22,884 bases of DNA from Saccoglossus kowalevskii (lineage: Eukaryota > Hemichordata > Enteropneusta > Harrimaniidae), in the NCBI RefSeq assembly GCF_000003605.2, contig NW_003121544.1, positions 1 through 22,884 on the forward strand, given 5' to 3'. Positions within the stretch are counted from its first letter, which is position 1, and every line of letters begins with the position of its first letter. The notes below the pieces were generated by a model. That model had not been told where the DNA came from and did not search any database. It was given only the letters and a program-made list of their open reading frames with translations. Both the position numbers and the translations under genes were made by a program. Of the stretch, positions 1-9,340 are shown one piece after another.

Positions 1-15
1 TTCATCAAGGGGGCC
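1..15. repeat. Partial, slightly divergent unit at the left edge
   Basis: The first bases read TTCATCAAGG where other units read TTTCCAAGG or TTTCCATAGG. This is either a private variant of the linker region or low-quality sequence at a contig or read end. It is too short to count as unique flanking DNA. Confidence 0.5.
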
Positions 16-54
16 CACCTGACATCACTTCTTAGTTGGTTTCCCAGGGGGGTC
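16..54 (+). repeat. Representative repeat unit (39-bp form)
   Basis: This is the first complete unit. Positions 16-44 are the conserved core: CACCTG (16-21), overlapping TGACATCA (20-27), then TTAGTTGG and TTTCC. Positions 45-54 are the linker, here CA, six G and TC. The main linker types elsewhere are CA-G5-CC, CA-G6-CC, CA-G5-TC, CA-G4-TC, AA-G5-CC, AA-G5-TC, AA-G4-TC, TCCA-type (one extra T before the pyrimidines) and G4-ATC. The linker holds an imperfect inverted repeat, CAGG...CCTG around GGGCCC or GGTCC. Units ending in CCAA also contain TTGG-TTT-CCAA, a perfect 4-bp stem with a 3-base loop. Confidence 0.9.
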
Positions 55-470
55 CATCTGACATCACTTCTTAGTTGGTTTCCAAGGGGGTCCACCTGAC
101 ATCACTTCTTAGTTGGTTTCCCAGGGGCCCACCTGACATCACTTCTTAGTTGGTTTTCCAGGGGGCCCACCTGACATCACTTCTTAGTTGGTTTTCCAGG
201 GGGCCCACCTGACATCACTTCTTAGTTGGTTTCCCAGGGGGGCCCACCTGACATCACTTCTTAGTTGGTTTCCCAGGGGGCCCACCTGACATCACTTCTT
301 AGTTGGTTTCCCGGGGGGCCCACCTGACATCACTTCTTAGTTGGTTTTCCAGGGGGCCCACCTGACATCACTTCTTAGTTGGTTTCCCAGGGGGGCCCAC
401 CTGACATCACTTCTTAGTTGGTTTCCCAGGGGGCCCACCTGACATCACTTCTTAGTTGGTTTCCCAGGGG
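51..470. repeat. Higher-order block A, copy 1 (paired with 1566-1985)
   Basis: This block starts at the rare unit with CATCTG instead of CACCTG (T at 57). It continues through the same order of linker types as 1566-1985, including a rare CCCGGG at 310-315 that recurs at 1825-1830. The CATCTG base and the CCCGGG are both displaced by exactly 1515 bp, so this is a segmental duplication and not a chance match. A related but rearranged order follows the CATCTG unit at 19634. Confidence 0.85.
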
Positions 471-1480
471 GCCCACCTGACATCACTTCTTAGTTGGTTT
501 TCCAGGGGGCCCACCTGACATCACTTCTTAGTTGGTTTCCCAGGGGGGTCCACCTGACATCACTTCTTAGTTGGTTTTCCAGGGGGTCCACCTGACATCA
601 CTTCTTAGTTGGTTTCCCAGGGGTCCACCTGACATCACTTCTTAGTTGGTTTCCCAGGGGTCCACCTGACATCACTTCTTAGTTGGTTTCCCAGGGGGTC
701 CACCTGACATCACTTCTTAGTTGGTTTCCCAGGGGGCCCACCTGACATCACTTCTTAGTTGGTTTCCCAGGGGTCCACCTGACATCACTTCTTAGTTGGT
801 TTCCCAGGGGGCCCACCTGACATCACTTCTTAGTTGGTTTCCAAGGGGAGTCCACCTGACATCACTTCTTAGTTGGTTTCCCAGGGGGTCCACCTGACAT
901 CACTTCTTAGTTGGTTTCCCAGGAAGCCCACCTGACATCACTTCTTAGTTGGTTTCCAAAGGGTCCACCTGACATCACTTCTTAGTTGGTTTTCCAGGGG
1001 GCCCACCTGACATCACTTCTTAGTTGGTTTTCCAGGGGGCCCACCTGACATCACTTCTTAGTTGGTTTCCCAGGGGGGCCCACCTGACATCACTTCTTAG
1101 TTGGTTTCCCAGGGGGTCCACCTGACATCACTTCTTAGTTGGTTTCCCAGGGGGCCCACCTGACATCACTTCTTAGTTGGTTTCCAAGGGGGCCCACCTG
1201 ACATCACTTCTTAGTTGGTTTCCAATGGGTCCACCTGACATCACTTCTTAGTTGGTTTCCCAGGGGGCCCACCTGACATCACTTCTTAGTTGGTTTCCAT
1301 AGGGGGTCCACCTGACATCACTTCTTAGTTGGTTTCCAAGGGGGCCCACCTGACATCACTTCTTAGTTGGTTTCCAAGGGGTCCACCTGACATCACTTCT
1401 TAGTTGGTTTCCAAGGGGTCCACCTAACATCACTTTTTAGTTGGTTTCCAAGGGGGTCCACCTGACATCACTTCTTAGTT

Positions 1481-1560
1481 GGTTCCAAGGGGGTCCACCT
1501 GACATCACTCTTAGTTGGTTCCAGGGGGCTCACCTGACATCACTTCTTAGTTGGTTTCTC
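1481..1560. repeat. Cluster of degenerate units at a block junction
   Basis: Within two or three units there are several single-base changes: GGTTCC for GGTTTCC (twice), CACTCTT for CACTTCTT, GCTCACC for GCCCACC, and TTTCTCAGG for TTTCCCAGG. Most of the array has no such change over many units. The cluster ends where block A copy 2 starts. Confidence 0.7.
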
Positions 1561-1565
1561 AGGGG

Positions 1566-1985
1566 GGTCCATCTGACATCACTTCTTAGTTGGTTTCCAA
1601 GGGGGTCCACCTGACATCACTTCTTAGTTGGTTTCCCAGGGGCCCACCTGACATCACTTCTTAGTTGGTTTTCCAGGGGGCCCACCTGACATCACTTCTT
1701 AGTTGGTTTTCCAGGGGGCCCACCTGACATCACTTCTTAGTTGGTTTCCCAGGGGGGCCCACCTGACATCACTTCTTAGTTGGTTTCCCAGGGGGCCCAC
1801 CTGACATCACTTCTTAGTTGGTTTCCCGGGGGGCCCACCTGACATCACTTCTTAGTTGGTTTTCCAGGGGGCCCACCTGACATCACTTCTTAGTTGGTTT
1901 CCCAGGGGGGCCCACCTGACATCACTTCTTAGTTGGTTTCCCAGGGGGCCCACCTGACATCACTTCTTAGTTGGTTTCCCAGGGG
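1566..1985. repeat. Higher-order block A, copy 2
   Basis: This is the second copy of the 51-470 block at an offset of 1515 bp. The CATCTG variant lies at 1572 and CCCGGG at 1825-1830. The block is preceded immediately by a run of degenerate units (1481-1560), so its left edge looks like a junction. After about 1980 the linker order departs from copy 1 (TC instead of CC). Confidence 0.85.
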
Positions 1986-2269
1986 GTCCACCTGACATCA
2001 CTTCTTAGTTGGTTTCCCAGGGGGGCCACCTGACATCACTTCTTAGTTGGTTTCCCAGGGGGGCCACCTGACATCACTTCTTAGTTGGTTTCCCAGGGGG
2101 CCCACCTGACATCACTTCTTAGTTGGTTTCCAAGGGGGTCCACCTGACATCACTTCTTAGTTGGTTTCCAAGGGGGCCCACCTGACATCACTTCTTAGTT
2201 GGTTTCCCAGGGGGGCCCACCTGACATCACTTCTTAGTTGGTTTCCAAGGGGTCCACCTGACATCACTT

Positions 2270-3110
2270 CTTAGTTGGTTTCCAAGGGGGTCCACCTGAC
2301 ATCACTTCTTAGTTGGTTTCCAAGGGGGCCCACCTGACATCACTTCTTAGTTGGTTTCCAAGGGGTCCACCTGACATCACTTCTTAGTTGGTTTTCCAGG
2401 GGGCCCACCTGACATCACTTCTTAGTTGGTTTCCCAGGGGTCCACCTGACATCACTTCTTAGTTGGTTTCCCAGGGGGCCCACCTGACATCACTTCTTAG
2501 TTGGTTTCCAAGGGGTCCACCTGACATCACTTCTTAGTTGGTTTCCAAGGGGGCCCACCTGACATCACTTCTTAGTTGGTTTCCCAGGGGCCCACCTGAC
2601 ATCACTTCTTAGTTGGTTTCCAAGGGGTCCACCTAACATCACTTTTTAGTTGGTTTCCAAGGGGGTCCACCTGACATCACTTCTTAGTTGGTTTCCAAGG
2701 GGTCCACCTGACATCACTTCTTAGTTGGTTTCCAAGGGGGCCCACCTGACATCACTTCTTAGTTGGTTTCCAAGGGGGCCCACCTGACATCACTTTTTAG
2801 TTTCCAAGGGGGCCCACCTGACATCACTTCTTAGTTGGTTTCCCAGGGGGCCCACCTGACATCACTTCTTAGTTGGTTTCCAAGGGGGTCCACCTGACAT
2901 CACTTCTTAGTTGGTTTCCCAGGGGGGCCCACCTGACATCACTTCTTAGTTGGTTTCCCAGGGGGGTCCATCTGACATCACTTCTTAGTTGGTTTCCAAG
3001 GGGGTCCACCTGACATCACTTCTTAGTTGGTTTCCCAGGGGCCCACCTGACATCACTTCTTAGTTGGTTTTCCAGGGGGCCCACCTGACATCACTTCTTA
3101 GTTGGTTTTC
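2270..3110. repeat. Higher-order block G, copy 1 (paired with 16034-16875 and 19009-19770)
   Basis: Three rare markers define this block: a CCTAACATC/CTTTTTAG unit (A at 2635), a unit with a 4-bp deletion giving TAGTTTCC (G at 2800), and a CATCTG unit (T at 2971). The same three markers recur at 16399/16564/16735 (offset 13764) and at 19298/19463/19634 (a further 2899) with identical spacing. The deletion unit here also has CTTTTTAG, which the other copies lack, so this copy has a private change. Confidence 0.88.
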
Positions 3111-3262
3111 CAGGGGCCCACCTGACATCACTTCTTAGTTGGTTTCCCAGGGGGCCCACCTGACATCACTTCTTAGTTGGTTTCCCAGGGGGGCCCACCT
3201 GACATCACTTCTTAGTTGGTTTCCCAGGGGGTCCACCTGACATCACTTCTTAGTTGGTTTCC

Positions 3263-3265
3263 GGG

Positions 3266-3310
<45 letters not shown>
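3263..3310 (+). repeat. G6 plus (TG)21 microsatellite inside the array
   Basis: The linker of one unit is replaced by six G (3263-3268) and 21 TG dinucleotides (3269-3310), followed by TTACCTG, which re-enters the core. (TG)n tracts are typical of vertebrate and other animal genomes. Alternating purine-pyrimidine tracts of this kind can adopt Z-DNA and are prone to slippage. The same site, with different lengths, recurs at 22205. Confidence 0.95.
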
Positions 3311-3314
<4 letters not shown>

Positions 3315-3339
3315 CTGACATCACTTCTTTGTTGGTTTC

Positions 3340-3349
3340 GGGGGGGGGG
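3340..3349 (+). repeat. G10 tract one unit downstream of the (TG)21
   Basis: The unit after the microsatellite carries TTTG instead of TTAG in its core and ends in TTTCG followed by a run of ten G (3340-3349), then CACCTG. The three other microsatellite-type blocks have eleven G at this place. This is one of the few CpG sites in the array. Confidence 0.9.
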
Positions 3350-3409
3350 CACCTGACATCACTTCTTAGTTGGTTTCCAAGGGGGCCCACCTGACATCAC
3401 TTCTTAGTT

Positions 3410-4430
3410 GGTTTCCCAGGGGGGTCCACCTGACATCACTTCTTTGTTGGTTTCCCAGGGGGTCCACCTGACATCACTTCTTAGTTGGTTTCCAAGGGGA
3501 TCCACCTGACATCACTTCTTAGTTGGTTTCCAAGGGGGTCCACCTGACATCACTTCTTAGTTGGTTTCCCAGGGGGCCCACCTGACATCACTTCTTAGTT
3601 GGTTTCCAAGGGGGTCCACCTGACATCACTTCTTAGTTGGTTTCCCAGGGGGCCCACCTGACATCACTTCTTAGTTGGTTTCCAAGGGGGTCCACCTGAC
3701 ATCACTTCTTAGTTGGTTTCCCAGGGGGTCCACCTGACATCACTTCTTAGTTGGTTTCCCAGGGGGCCCACCTGACATCACTTCTTAGTTGGTTTCCAAG
3801 GGGTCCACCTGACATCACTTCTTAGTTGGTTTTCCAGGGGGCCCACCTGACATCACTTCTTAGTTGGTTTTCCAGGGGGCCCACCTGACATCACTTCTTA
3901 GTTGGTTTCCCAGGGGGGCCCACCTGACATCACTTCTTAGTTGGTTTCCCAGGGGGTCCACCTGACATCACTTCTTAGTTGGTTTCCCAGGGGGCCCACC
4001 TGACATCACTTCTTAGTTGGTTTCCAAGGGGGCCCACCTGACATCACTTCTTAGTTGGTTTCCAATGGGTCCACCTGACATCACTTCTTAGTTGGTTTCC
4101 CAGGGGGCCCACCTGACATCACTTCTTAGTTGGTTTCCAAGGGGTCCACCTGACATCACTTCTTAGTTGGTTTCCAAGGGGTCCACCTGACATCACTTCT
4201 TAGTTGGTTTCCCAGGGGGCCCACCTGACATCACTTCTTAGTTGGTTTCCATAGGGGGTCCACCTGACATCACTTCTTAGTTGGTTTCCAAGGGGGCCCA
4301 CCTGACATCACTTCTTAGTTGGTTTCCAAGGGGTCCACCTGACATCACTTCTTAGTTGGTTTCCAAGGGGTCCACCTAACATCACTTTTTAGTTGGTTTC
4401 CAAGGGGGTCCACCTGACATCACTTCTTAG
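3410..4430. repeat. Higher-order block B, copy 1 (paired with 7656-8677)
   Basis: The markers are AAGGGGATCC (A at 3500), CCAATGGG (T at 4066), CCATAGGG (T at 4252) and CCTAAC (A at 4378). All recur at 7746, 8312, 8499 and 8625, an offset of 4246-4247 bp. This copy has a TTTG core unit near 3443 that its partner lacks, so the partner descends from a version without the microsatellite neighbourhood or has been converted. Confidence 0.85.
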
Positions 4431-4445
4431 TTGGTTTCCCAGGGG

Positions 4446-4980
4446 ATCCACCTGACATCACTTCTTAGTTGGTTTCCAAGGGGTCCACCTGACATCACTT
4501 CTTAGTTGGTTTCCCAGGGGTCCACCTGACATCACTTCTTAGTTGGTTTCCCAGGGGGGCCCACCTGACATCACTTCTTAGTTGGTTTCCCAGGGGTCCA
4601 CCTGACATCACTTCTTAGTTGGTTTCCAGGGGGTCCACCTGACATCACTTCTTAGTTGGTTTCCCAGGGGGTCCACCTGACATCACTTCTTAGTTGGTTT
4701 CCCAGGGGGGCCACCTGACATCACTTCTTAGTTGGTTTCCCAGGGGGGCCACCTGACATCACTTCTTAGTTGGTTTCCCAGGGGGGCCACCTGACATCAC
4801 TTCTTAGTTGGTTTCCAAGGGGGTCCACCTGACATCACTTCTTAGTTGGTTTCCAAGGGGGCCCACCTGACATCACTTCTTAGTTGGTTTCCCAGGGGGG
4901 CCCACCTGACATCACTTCTTAGTTGGTTTCCCAGGGGGGCCACCTGACATCACTTCTTAGTTGGTTTCCCAGGGGGCCCA
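4446..4980. repeat. Higher-order block C, copy 1 (paired with 6985-7520, with related copies near 12290 and 17900)
   Basis: The block begins with a GGGGATCC linker (A at 4446). It contains the short linker TTTCCAGGGGG (TTT from 4623) and then three units ending in six G plus CC without the usual third C. GGATCC and the short linker recur at 6985 and 7162 (offset 2539). The short linker also occurs at 12362 and 18077 within a matching unit order. Confidence 0.8.
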
Positions 4981-5359
4981 CCTGACATCACTTCTTAGTT
5001 GGTTTCCGGGGGGGCCCACCTGACATCACTTCTTAGTTGGTTTCCCAGGGGGGCCCACCTGACATCACTTCTTAGTTGGTTTCCCAGGGGGTCCACCTGA
5101 CATCACTTCTTAGTTGGTTTCCCAGGGGGGCCACCTGACATCACTTCTTAGTTGGTTTCCCAGGGGGCCCACCTGACATCACTTCTTAGTTGGTTTCCCA
5201 GGGGGCCCACCTGACATCACTTCTTAGTTGGTTTCCCAGGGGGGCCCACCTGACATCACTTCTTAGTTGGTTTCCCAGGGGGTCCACCTGACATCACTTC
5301 TTAGTTGGTTTCCCAGGGGGCCCACCTGACATCACTTCTTAGTTGGTTTCCAAGGGGGC

Positions 5360-6085
5360 CCACCTGACATCACTTCTTAGTTGGTTTCCAATGGGTCCAC
5401 CTGACATCACTTCTTAGTTGGTTTCCCAGGGGGCCCACCTGACATCACTTCTTAGTTGGTTTCCAAGGGGTCCACCTGACATCACTTCTTAGTTGGTTTC
5501 CAAGGGGTCCACCTGACATCACTTCTTAGTTGGTTTCCCAGGGGGCCCACCTGACATCACTTCTTAGTTGGTTTCCATAGGGGGTCCACCTGACATCACT
5601 TCTTAGTTGGTTTCCAAGGGGGCCCACCTGACATCACTTCTTAGTTGGTTTCCCAAGGGGTCCACCTGACATCACTTCTTAGTTGGTTCCCCAGGGGGTC
5701 CACCTGACATCACTTCTTAGTTGGTTTCCCAGGGGGGCCCACCTGACATCACTTCTTAGTTCGTTTCCCAGGGGGTCCACCTGACATCACTTCTTAGTTG
5801 GTTTCCAAGGGGTCCACCTGACATCACTTCTTAGTTGGTTCCCCAGGGGGCCCACCTGACATCACTTCTTAGTTGGTTTCCCAGGGGACCCACCTGACAT
5901 CACTTCTTAGTTGGTTTTCCAGGGGGCCCACCTGACATCACTTCTTAGTTGGTTTTCCAGGGGGCCCACCTGACATCACTTCTTAGTTGGTTTCCCAGGG
6001 GGTCCACCTGACATCACTTCTTAGTTGGTTTCCCAGGGGTCCACCTGACATCACTTCTTAGTTGGTTTCCCAGGGGGGCCACCTG
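5360..6085. repeat. Higher-order block D (paired with 16880-17605)
   Basis: CCAATGGG (T at 5392), CCATAGGG (T at 5578), CCCAAGGGG (first A at 5655) and GGGGACCC (A at 5888) recur at 16912, 17098, 17175 and 17408. All four are displaced by exactly 11520 bp. The CCATAGGG units of this block are not followed by the CCTAAC unit seen about 126 bp downstream of most other CCATAGGG units. Confidence 0.88.
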
Positions 6086-6245
6086 ACATCACTCTTAGTT
6101 GGTTTCCCCAGGGGGCCCACTGACATCACTTCTTAGTTGGATTTCCCAGGGGGTCCACTGACATCACTTCTTAGTTGGTTTCCAAGGGGTCCACCTGACA
6201 TCACTTCTTAGTTGGTTCCCCAGGGGGCCCACCTGACATCACTTC
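5641..6245. repeat. 605-bp tandem duplication, first copy
   Basis: The CCCAAGGGG and GGGGACCC markers at 5655 and 5888 recur at 6260 and 6493, giving an offset of 605 bp (about 16 units). The intervening order of linkers is shared, including CCCCAGG variants. The 233-bp marker spacing is identical in four copies: 5655/5888, 6260/6493, 17175/17408 and 20612/20845. The right end of this copy carries a cluster of indels (6085-6165). Confidence 0.88.
6085..6165. repeat. Indel cluster at the 605-bp duplication junction
   Basis: Five small changes fall in about 80 bp: CACTCTT (one base lost), TTTCCCCAGG (one gained), CCCACTGAC (one lost), TTGGATTTCC (A gained) and TCCACTGAC (one lost). The cluster lies just before the second copy of the 605-bp block. 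It could be a repaired recombination joint or a weakly polished assembly join. Confidence 0.75.
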
Positions 6246-6248
6246 TTA

Positions 6249-7290
6249 GTTGGTTTCCCAAGGGGTCCACCTGACATCACTTCTTAGTTGGTTCCCCAGG
6301 GGGTCCACCTGACATCACTTCTTAGTTGGTTTCCCAGGGGGGCCCACCTGACATCACTTCTTAGTTGGTTTCCCAGGGGGTCCACCTGACATCACTTCTT
6401 AGTTGGTTTCCAAGGGGTCCACCTGACATCACTTCTTAGTTGGTTCCCCAGGGGGCCCACCTGACATCACTTCTTAGTTGGTTTCCCAGGGGACCCACCT
6501 GACATCACTTCTTAGTTGGTTTTCCAGGGGGCCCACCTGACATCACTTCTTAGTTGGTTTTCCAGGGGGCCCACCTGACATCACTTCTTAGTTGGTTTCC
6601 CAGGGGGTCCACCTGACATCACTTCTTAGTTGGTTTCCCAGGGGTCCACCTGACATCACTTCTTAGTTGGTTTCCCAGGGGGGCCACCTGACATCACTTC
6701 TTAGTTGGTTTCCCAGGGGATCCACCTGACATCACTTCTTAGTTGGTTTCCAAGGGGTCCACCTGACATCACTTCTTAGTTGGTTTTCCAGGGGGCCCAC
6801 CTGACATCACTTCTTAGTTGGTTTCCCAGGGGGGCCCACCTGACATCACTTCTTAGTTGGTTTCCCAGGGGGTCCACCTGACATCACTTCTTAGTTGGTT
6901 TCCCAGGGGTCCACCTGACATCACTTCTTAGTTGGTTTCCAAGGGGGTCCACCTGACATCACTTCTTAGTTGGTTTCCCAGGGGATCCACCTGACATCAC
7001 TTCTTAGTTGGTTTCCAAGGGGTCCACCTGACATCACTTCTTAGTTGGTTTCCCAGGGGTCCACCTGACATCACTTCTTAGTTGGTTTCCCAGGGGGGCC
7101 CACCTGACATCACTTCTTAGTTGGTTTCCCAGGGGTCCACCTGACATCACTTCTTAGTTGGTTTCCAGGGGGTCCACCTGACATCACTTCTTAGTTGGTT
7201 TCCCAGGGGGTCCACCTGACATCACTTCTTAGTTGGTTTCCCAGGGGGGCCACCTGACATCACTTCTTAGTTGGTTTCCCAGGGGGGCCA
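6249..7290. repeat. Higher-order block E (paired with 17164-18205; partly with 20597-21337)
   Basis: The markers are GGGGACCC (6493), two GGGGATCC linkers (6720 and 6985) and the short linker at 7162. They recur at 17408, 17635, 17900 and 18077, all at +10915. A third partial copy has GGGGACCC at 20845 and GGGGATCC at 21072 and 21337, keeping the 227- and 265-bp spacings exactly. After 21337 the order diverges. Confidence 0.9.
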
Positions 7291-7655
7291 CCTGACATCA
7301 CTTCTTAGTTGGTTTCCCAGGGGGGCCACCTGACATCACTTCTTAGTTGGTTTCCAAGGGGGTCCACCTGACATCACTTCTTAGTTGGTTTCCAAGGGGG
7401 CCCACCTGACATCACTTCTTAGTTGGTTTCCCAGGGGGGCCCACCTGACATCACTTCTTAGTTGGTTTCCCAGGGGGGCCCACCTGACATCACTTCTTAG
7501 TTGGTTTCCCAGGGGGGCCACCTGACATCACTTCTTAGTTGGTTTCCCAGGGGGCCCACCTGACATCACTTCTTAGTTGGTTTTCCAGGGGGCCCACCTG
7601 ACATCACTTCTTAGTTGGTTTCCCAGGGGGGCCCACCTGACATCACTTCTTAGTT

Positions 7656-8677
7656 GGTTTCCCAGGGGGGTCCACCTGACATCACTTCTTAGTTGGTTTC
7701 CCAGGGGGTCCACCTGACATCACTTCTTAGTTGGTTTCCAAGGGGATCCACCTGACATCACTTCTTAGTTGGTTTCCAAGGGGGTCCACCTGACATCACT
7801 TCTTAGTTGGTTTCCCAGGGGGCCCACCTGACATCACTTCTTAGTTGGTTTCCAAGGGGGTCCACCTGACATCACTTCTTAGTTGGTTTCCCAGGGGGCC
7901 CACCTGACATCACTTCTTAGTTGGTTTCCAAGGGGGTCCACCTGACATCACTTCTTAGTTGGTTTCCCAGGGGGTCCACCTGACATCACTTCTTAGTTGG
8001 TTTCCCAGGGGGCCCACCTGACATCACTTCTTAGTTGGTTTCCAAGGGGTCCACCTGACATCACTTCTTAGTTGGTTTTCCAGGGGGCCCACCTGACATC
8101 ACTTCTTAGTTGGTTTTCCAGGGGGCCCACCTGACATCACTTCTTAGTTGGTTTCCCAGGGGGGCCCACCTGACATCACTTCTTAGTTGGTTTCCCAGGG
8201 GGTCCACCTGACATCACTTCTTAGTTGGTTTCCCAGGGGGCCCACCTGACATCACTTCTTAGTTGGTTTCCAAGGGGGCCCACCTGACATCACTTCTTAG
8301 TTGGTTTCCAATGGGTCCACCTGACATCACTTCTTAGTTGGTTTCCCAGGGGGCCCACCTGACATCACTTCTTAGTTGGTTTCCAAGGGGTCCACCTGAC
8401 ATCACTTCTTAGTTGGTTTCCCAGGGGGTCCACCTGACATCACTTCTTAGTTGGTTTCCCAGGGGGCCCACCTGACATCACTTCTTAGTTGGTTTCCATA
8501 GGGGGTCCACCTGACATCACTTCTTAGTTGGTTTCCAAGGGGGCCCACCTGACATCACTTCTTAGTTGGTTTCCAAGGGGTCCACCTGACATCACTTCTT
8601 AGTTGGTTTCCAAGGGGTCCACCTAACATCACTTTTTAGTTGGTTTCCAAGGGGGTCCACCTGACATCACTTCTTAG
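7656..8677. repeat. Higher-order block B, copy 2
   Basis: This is the copy of 3410-4430 at +4246/4247. Its markers are GGGGATCC (A at 7746), CCAATGGG (8312), CCATAGGG (8499) and CCTAAC (8625). One linker near 8420 is CCCAGGGGGTCC where copy 1 has CCAAGGGGTCC, which accounts for the one-base shift in offset. Confidence 0.85.
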
Positions 8678-9340
8678 TTGGTTTCCAAGGGGTCCACCTG
8701 ACATCACTTCTTAGTTGGTTTCCAAGGGGGTCCACCTGACATCACTTCTTAGTTGGTTTCCCAGGGGGCCCACCTGACATCACTTCTTAGTTGGTTTCCA
8801 AGGGGGCCCACCTGACATCATTTCTTAGTTGGTTTCCAAGGGGTCCACCTGACATCACTTCTTAGTTGGTTTTCCAGGGGGCCCACCTGACATCACTTCT
8901 TAGTTGGTTTCCCAGGGGGCCCACCTGACATCACTTCTTAGTTGGTTTCCATAGGGGGTCCACCTGACATCACTTCTTAGTTGGTTTCCCAGGGGGCCCA
9001 CCTGACATCACTTCTTAGTTGGTTTCCCAGGGGGTCCACCTGACATCACTTCTTAGTTGGTTTCCAAGGGGTCCACCTAACATCACTTTTTAGTTGGTTT
9101 CCAAGGGGGTCCACCTGACATCACTTCTTAGTTGGTTTCCAAGGGGGTCCACCTGACATCACTTCTTAGTTGGTTTCCAAGGGGGCCCACCTGACATCGC
9201 TTCTTAGTTGGTTTCCAAGGGGTCCACCTGACATCACTTCTTAGTTGGTTTTCCAGGGGGCCCACCTGACATCACTTCTTAGTTGGTTTCCCAGGGGTCC
9301 ACCTGACATCACTTCTTAGTTGGTTTCCCAGGGGGCCCAC
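8590..9340. repeat. Higher-order block F, copy 1 (paired with 14555-15305)
   Basis: Rare variants shared at +5965 are CCTAAC (8625 and 14590), CATCATTTC (T at 8821 and 14786), CCATAGGG (8952 and 14917), a second CCTAAC (9079 and 15044) and CATCGCTTC (G at 9199 and 15164). Five independent rare variants in register make common descent very secure. A third occurrence of the last two markers is at 10664 and 10784. Confidence 0.92.

Noticed and set aside
3269-3310. A transposable-element tail or insertion at the TG tracts
   Set aside because: The core resumes immediately on both sides, with no target-site duplication, terminal repeat or foreign sequence. The tract replaces a linker and fits slippage.
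4446-4455. GGATCC, GGGCCC and CCCGGG sites as signs of cloning or engineering
   Set aside because: They follow from ordinary linker variants next to G runs and recur at block-duplication offsets. There is no vector sequence.
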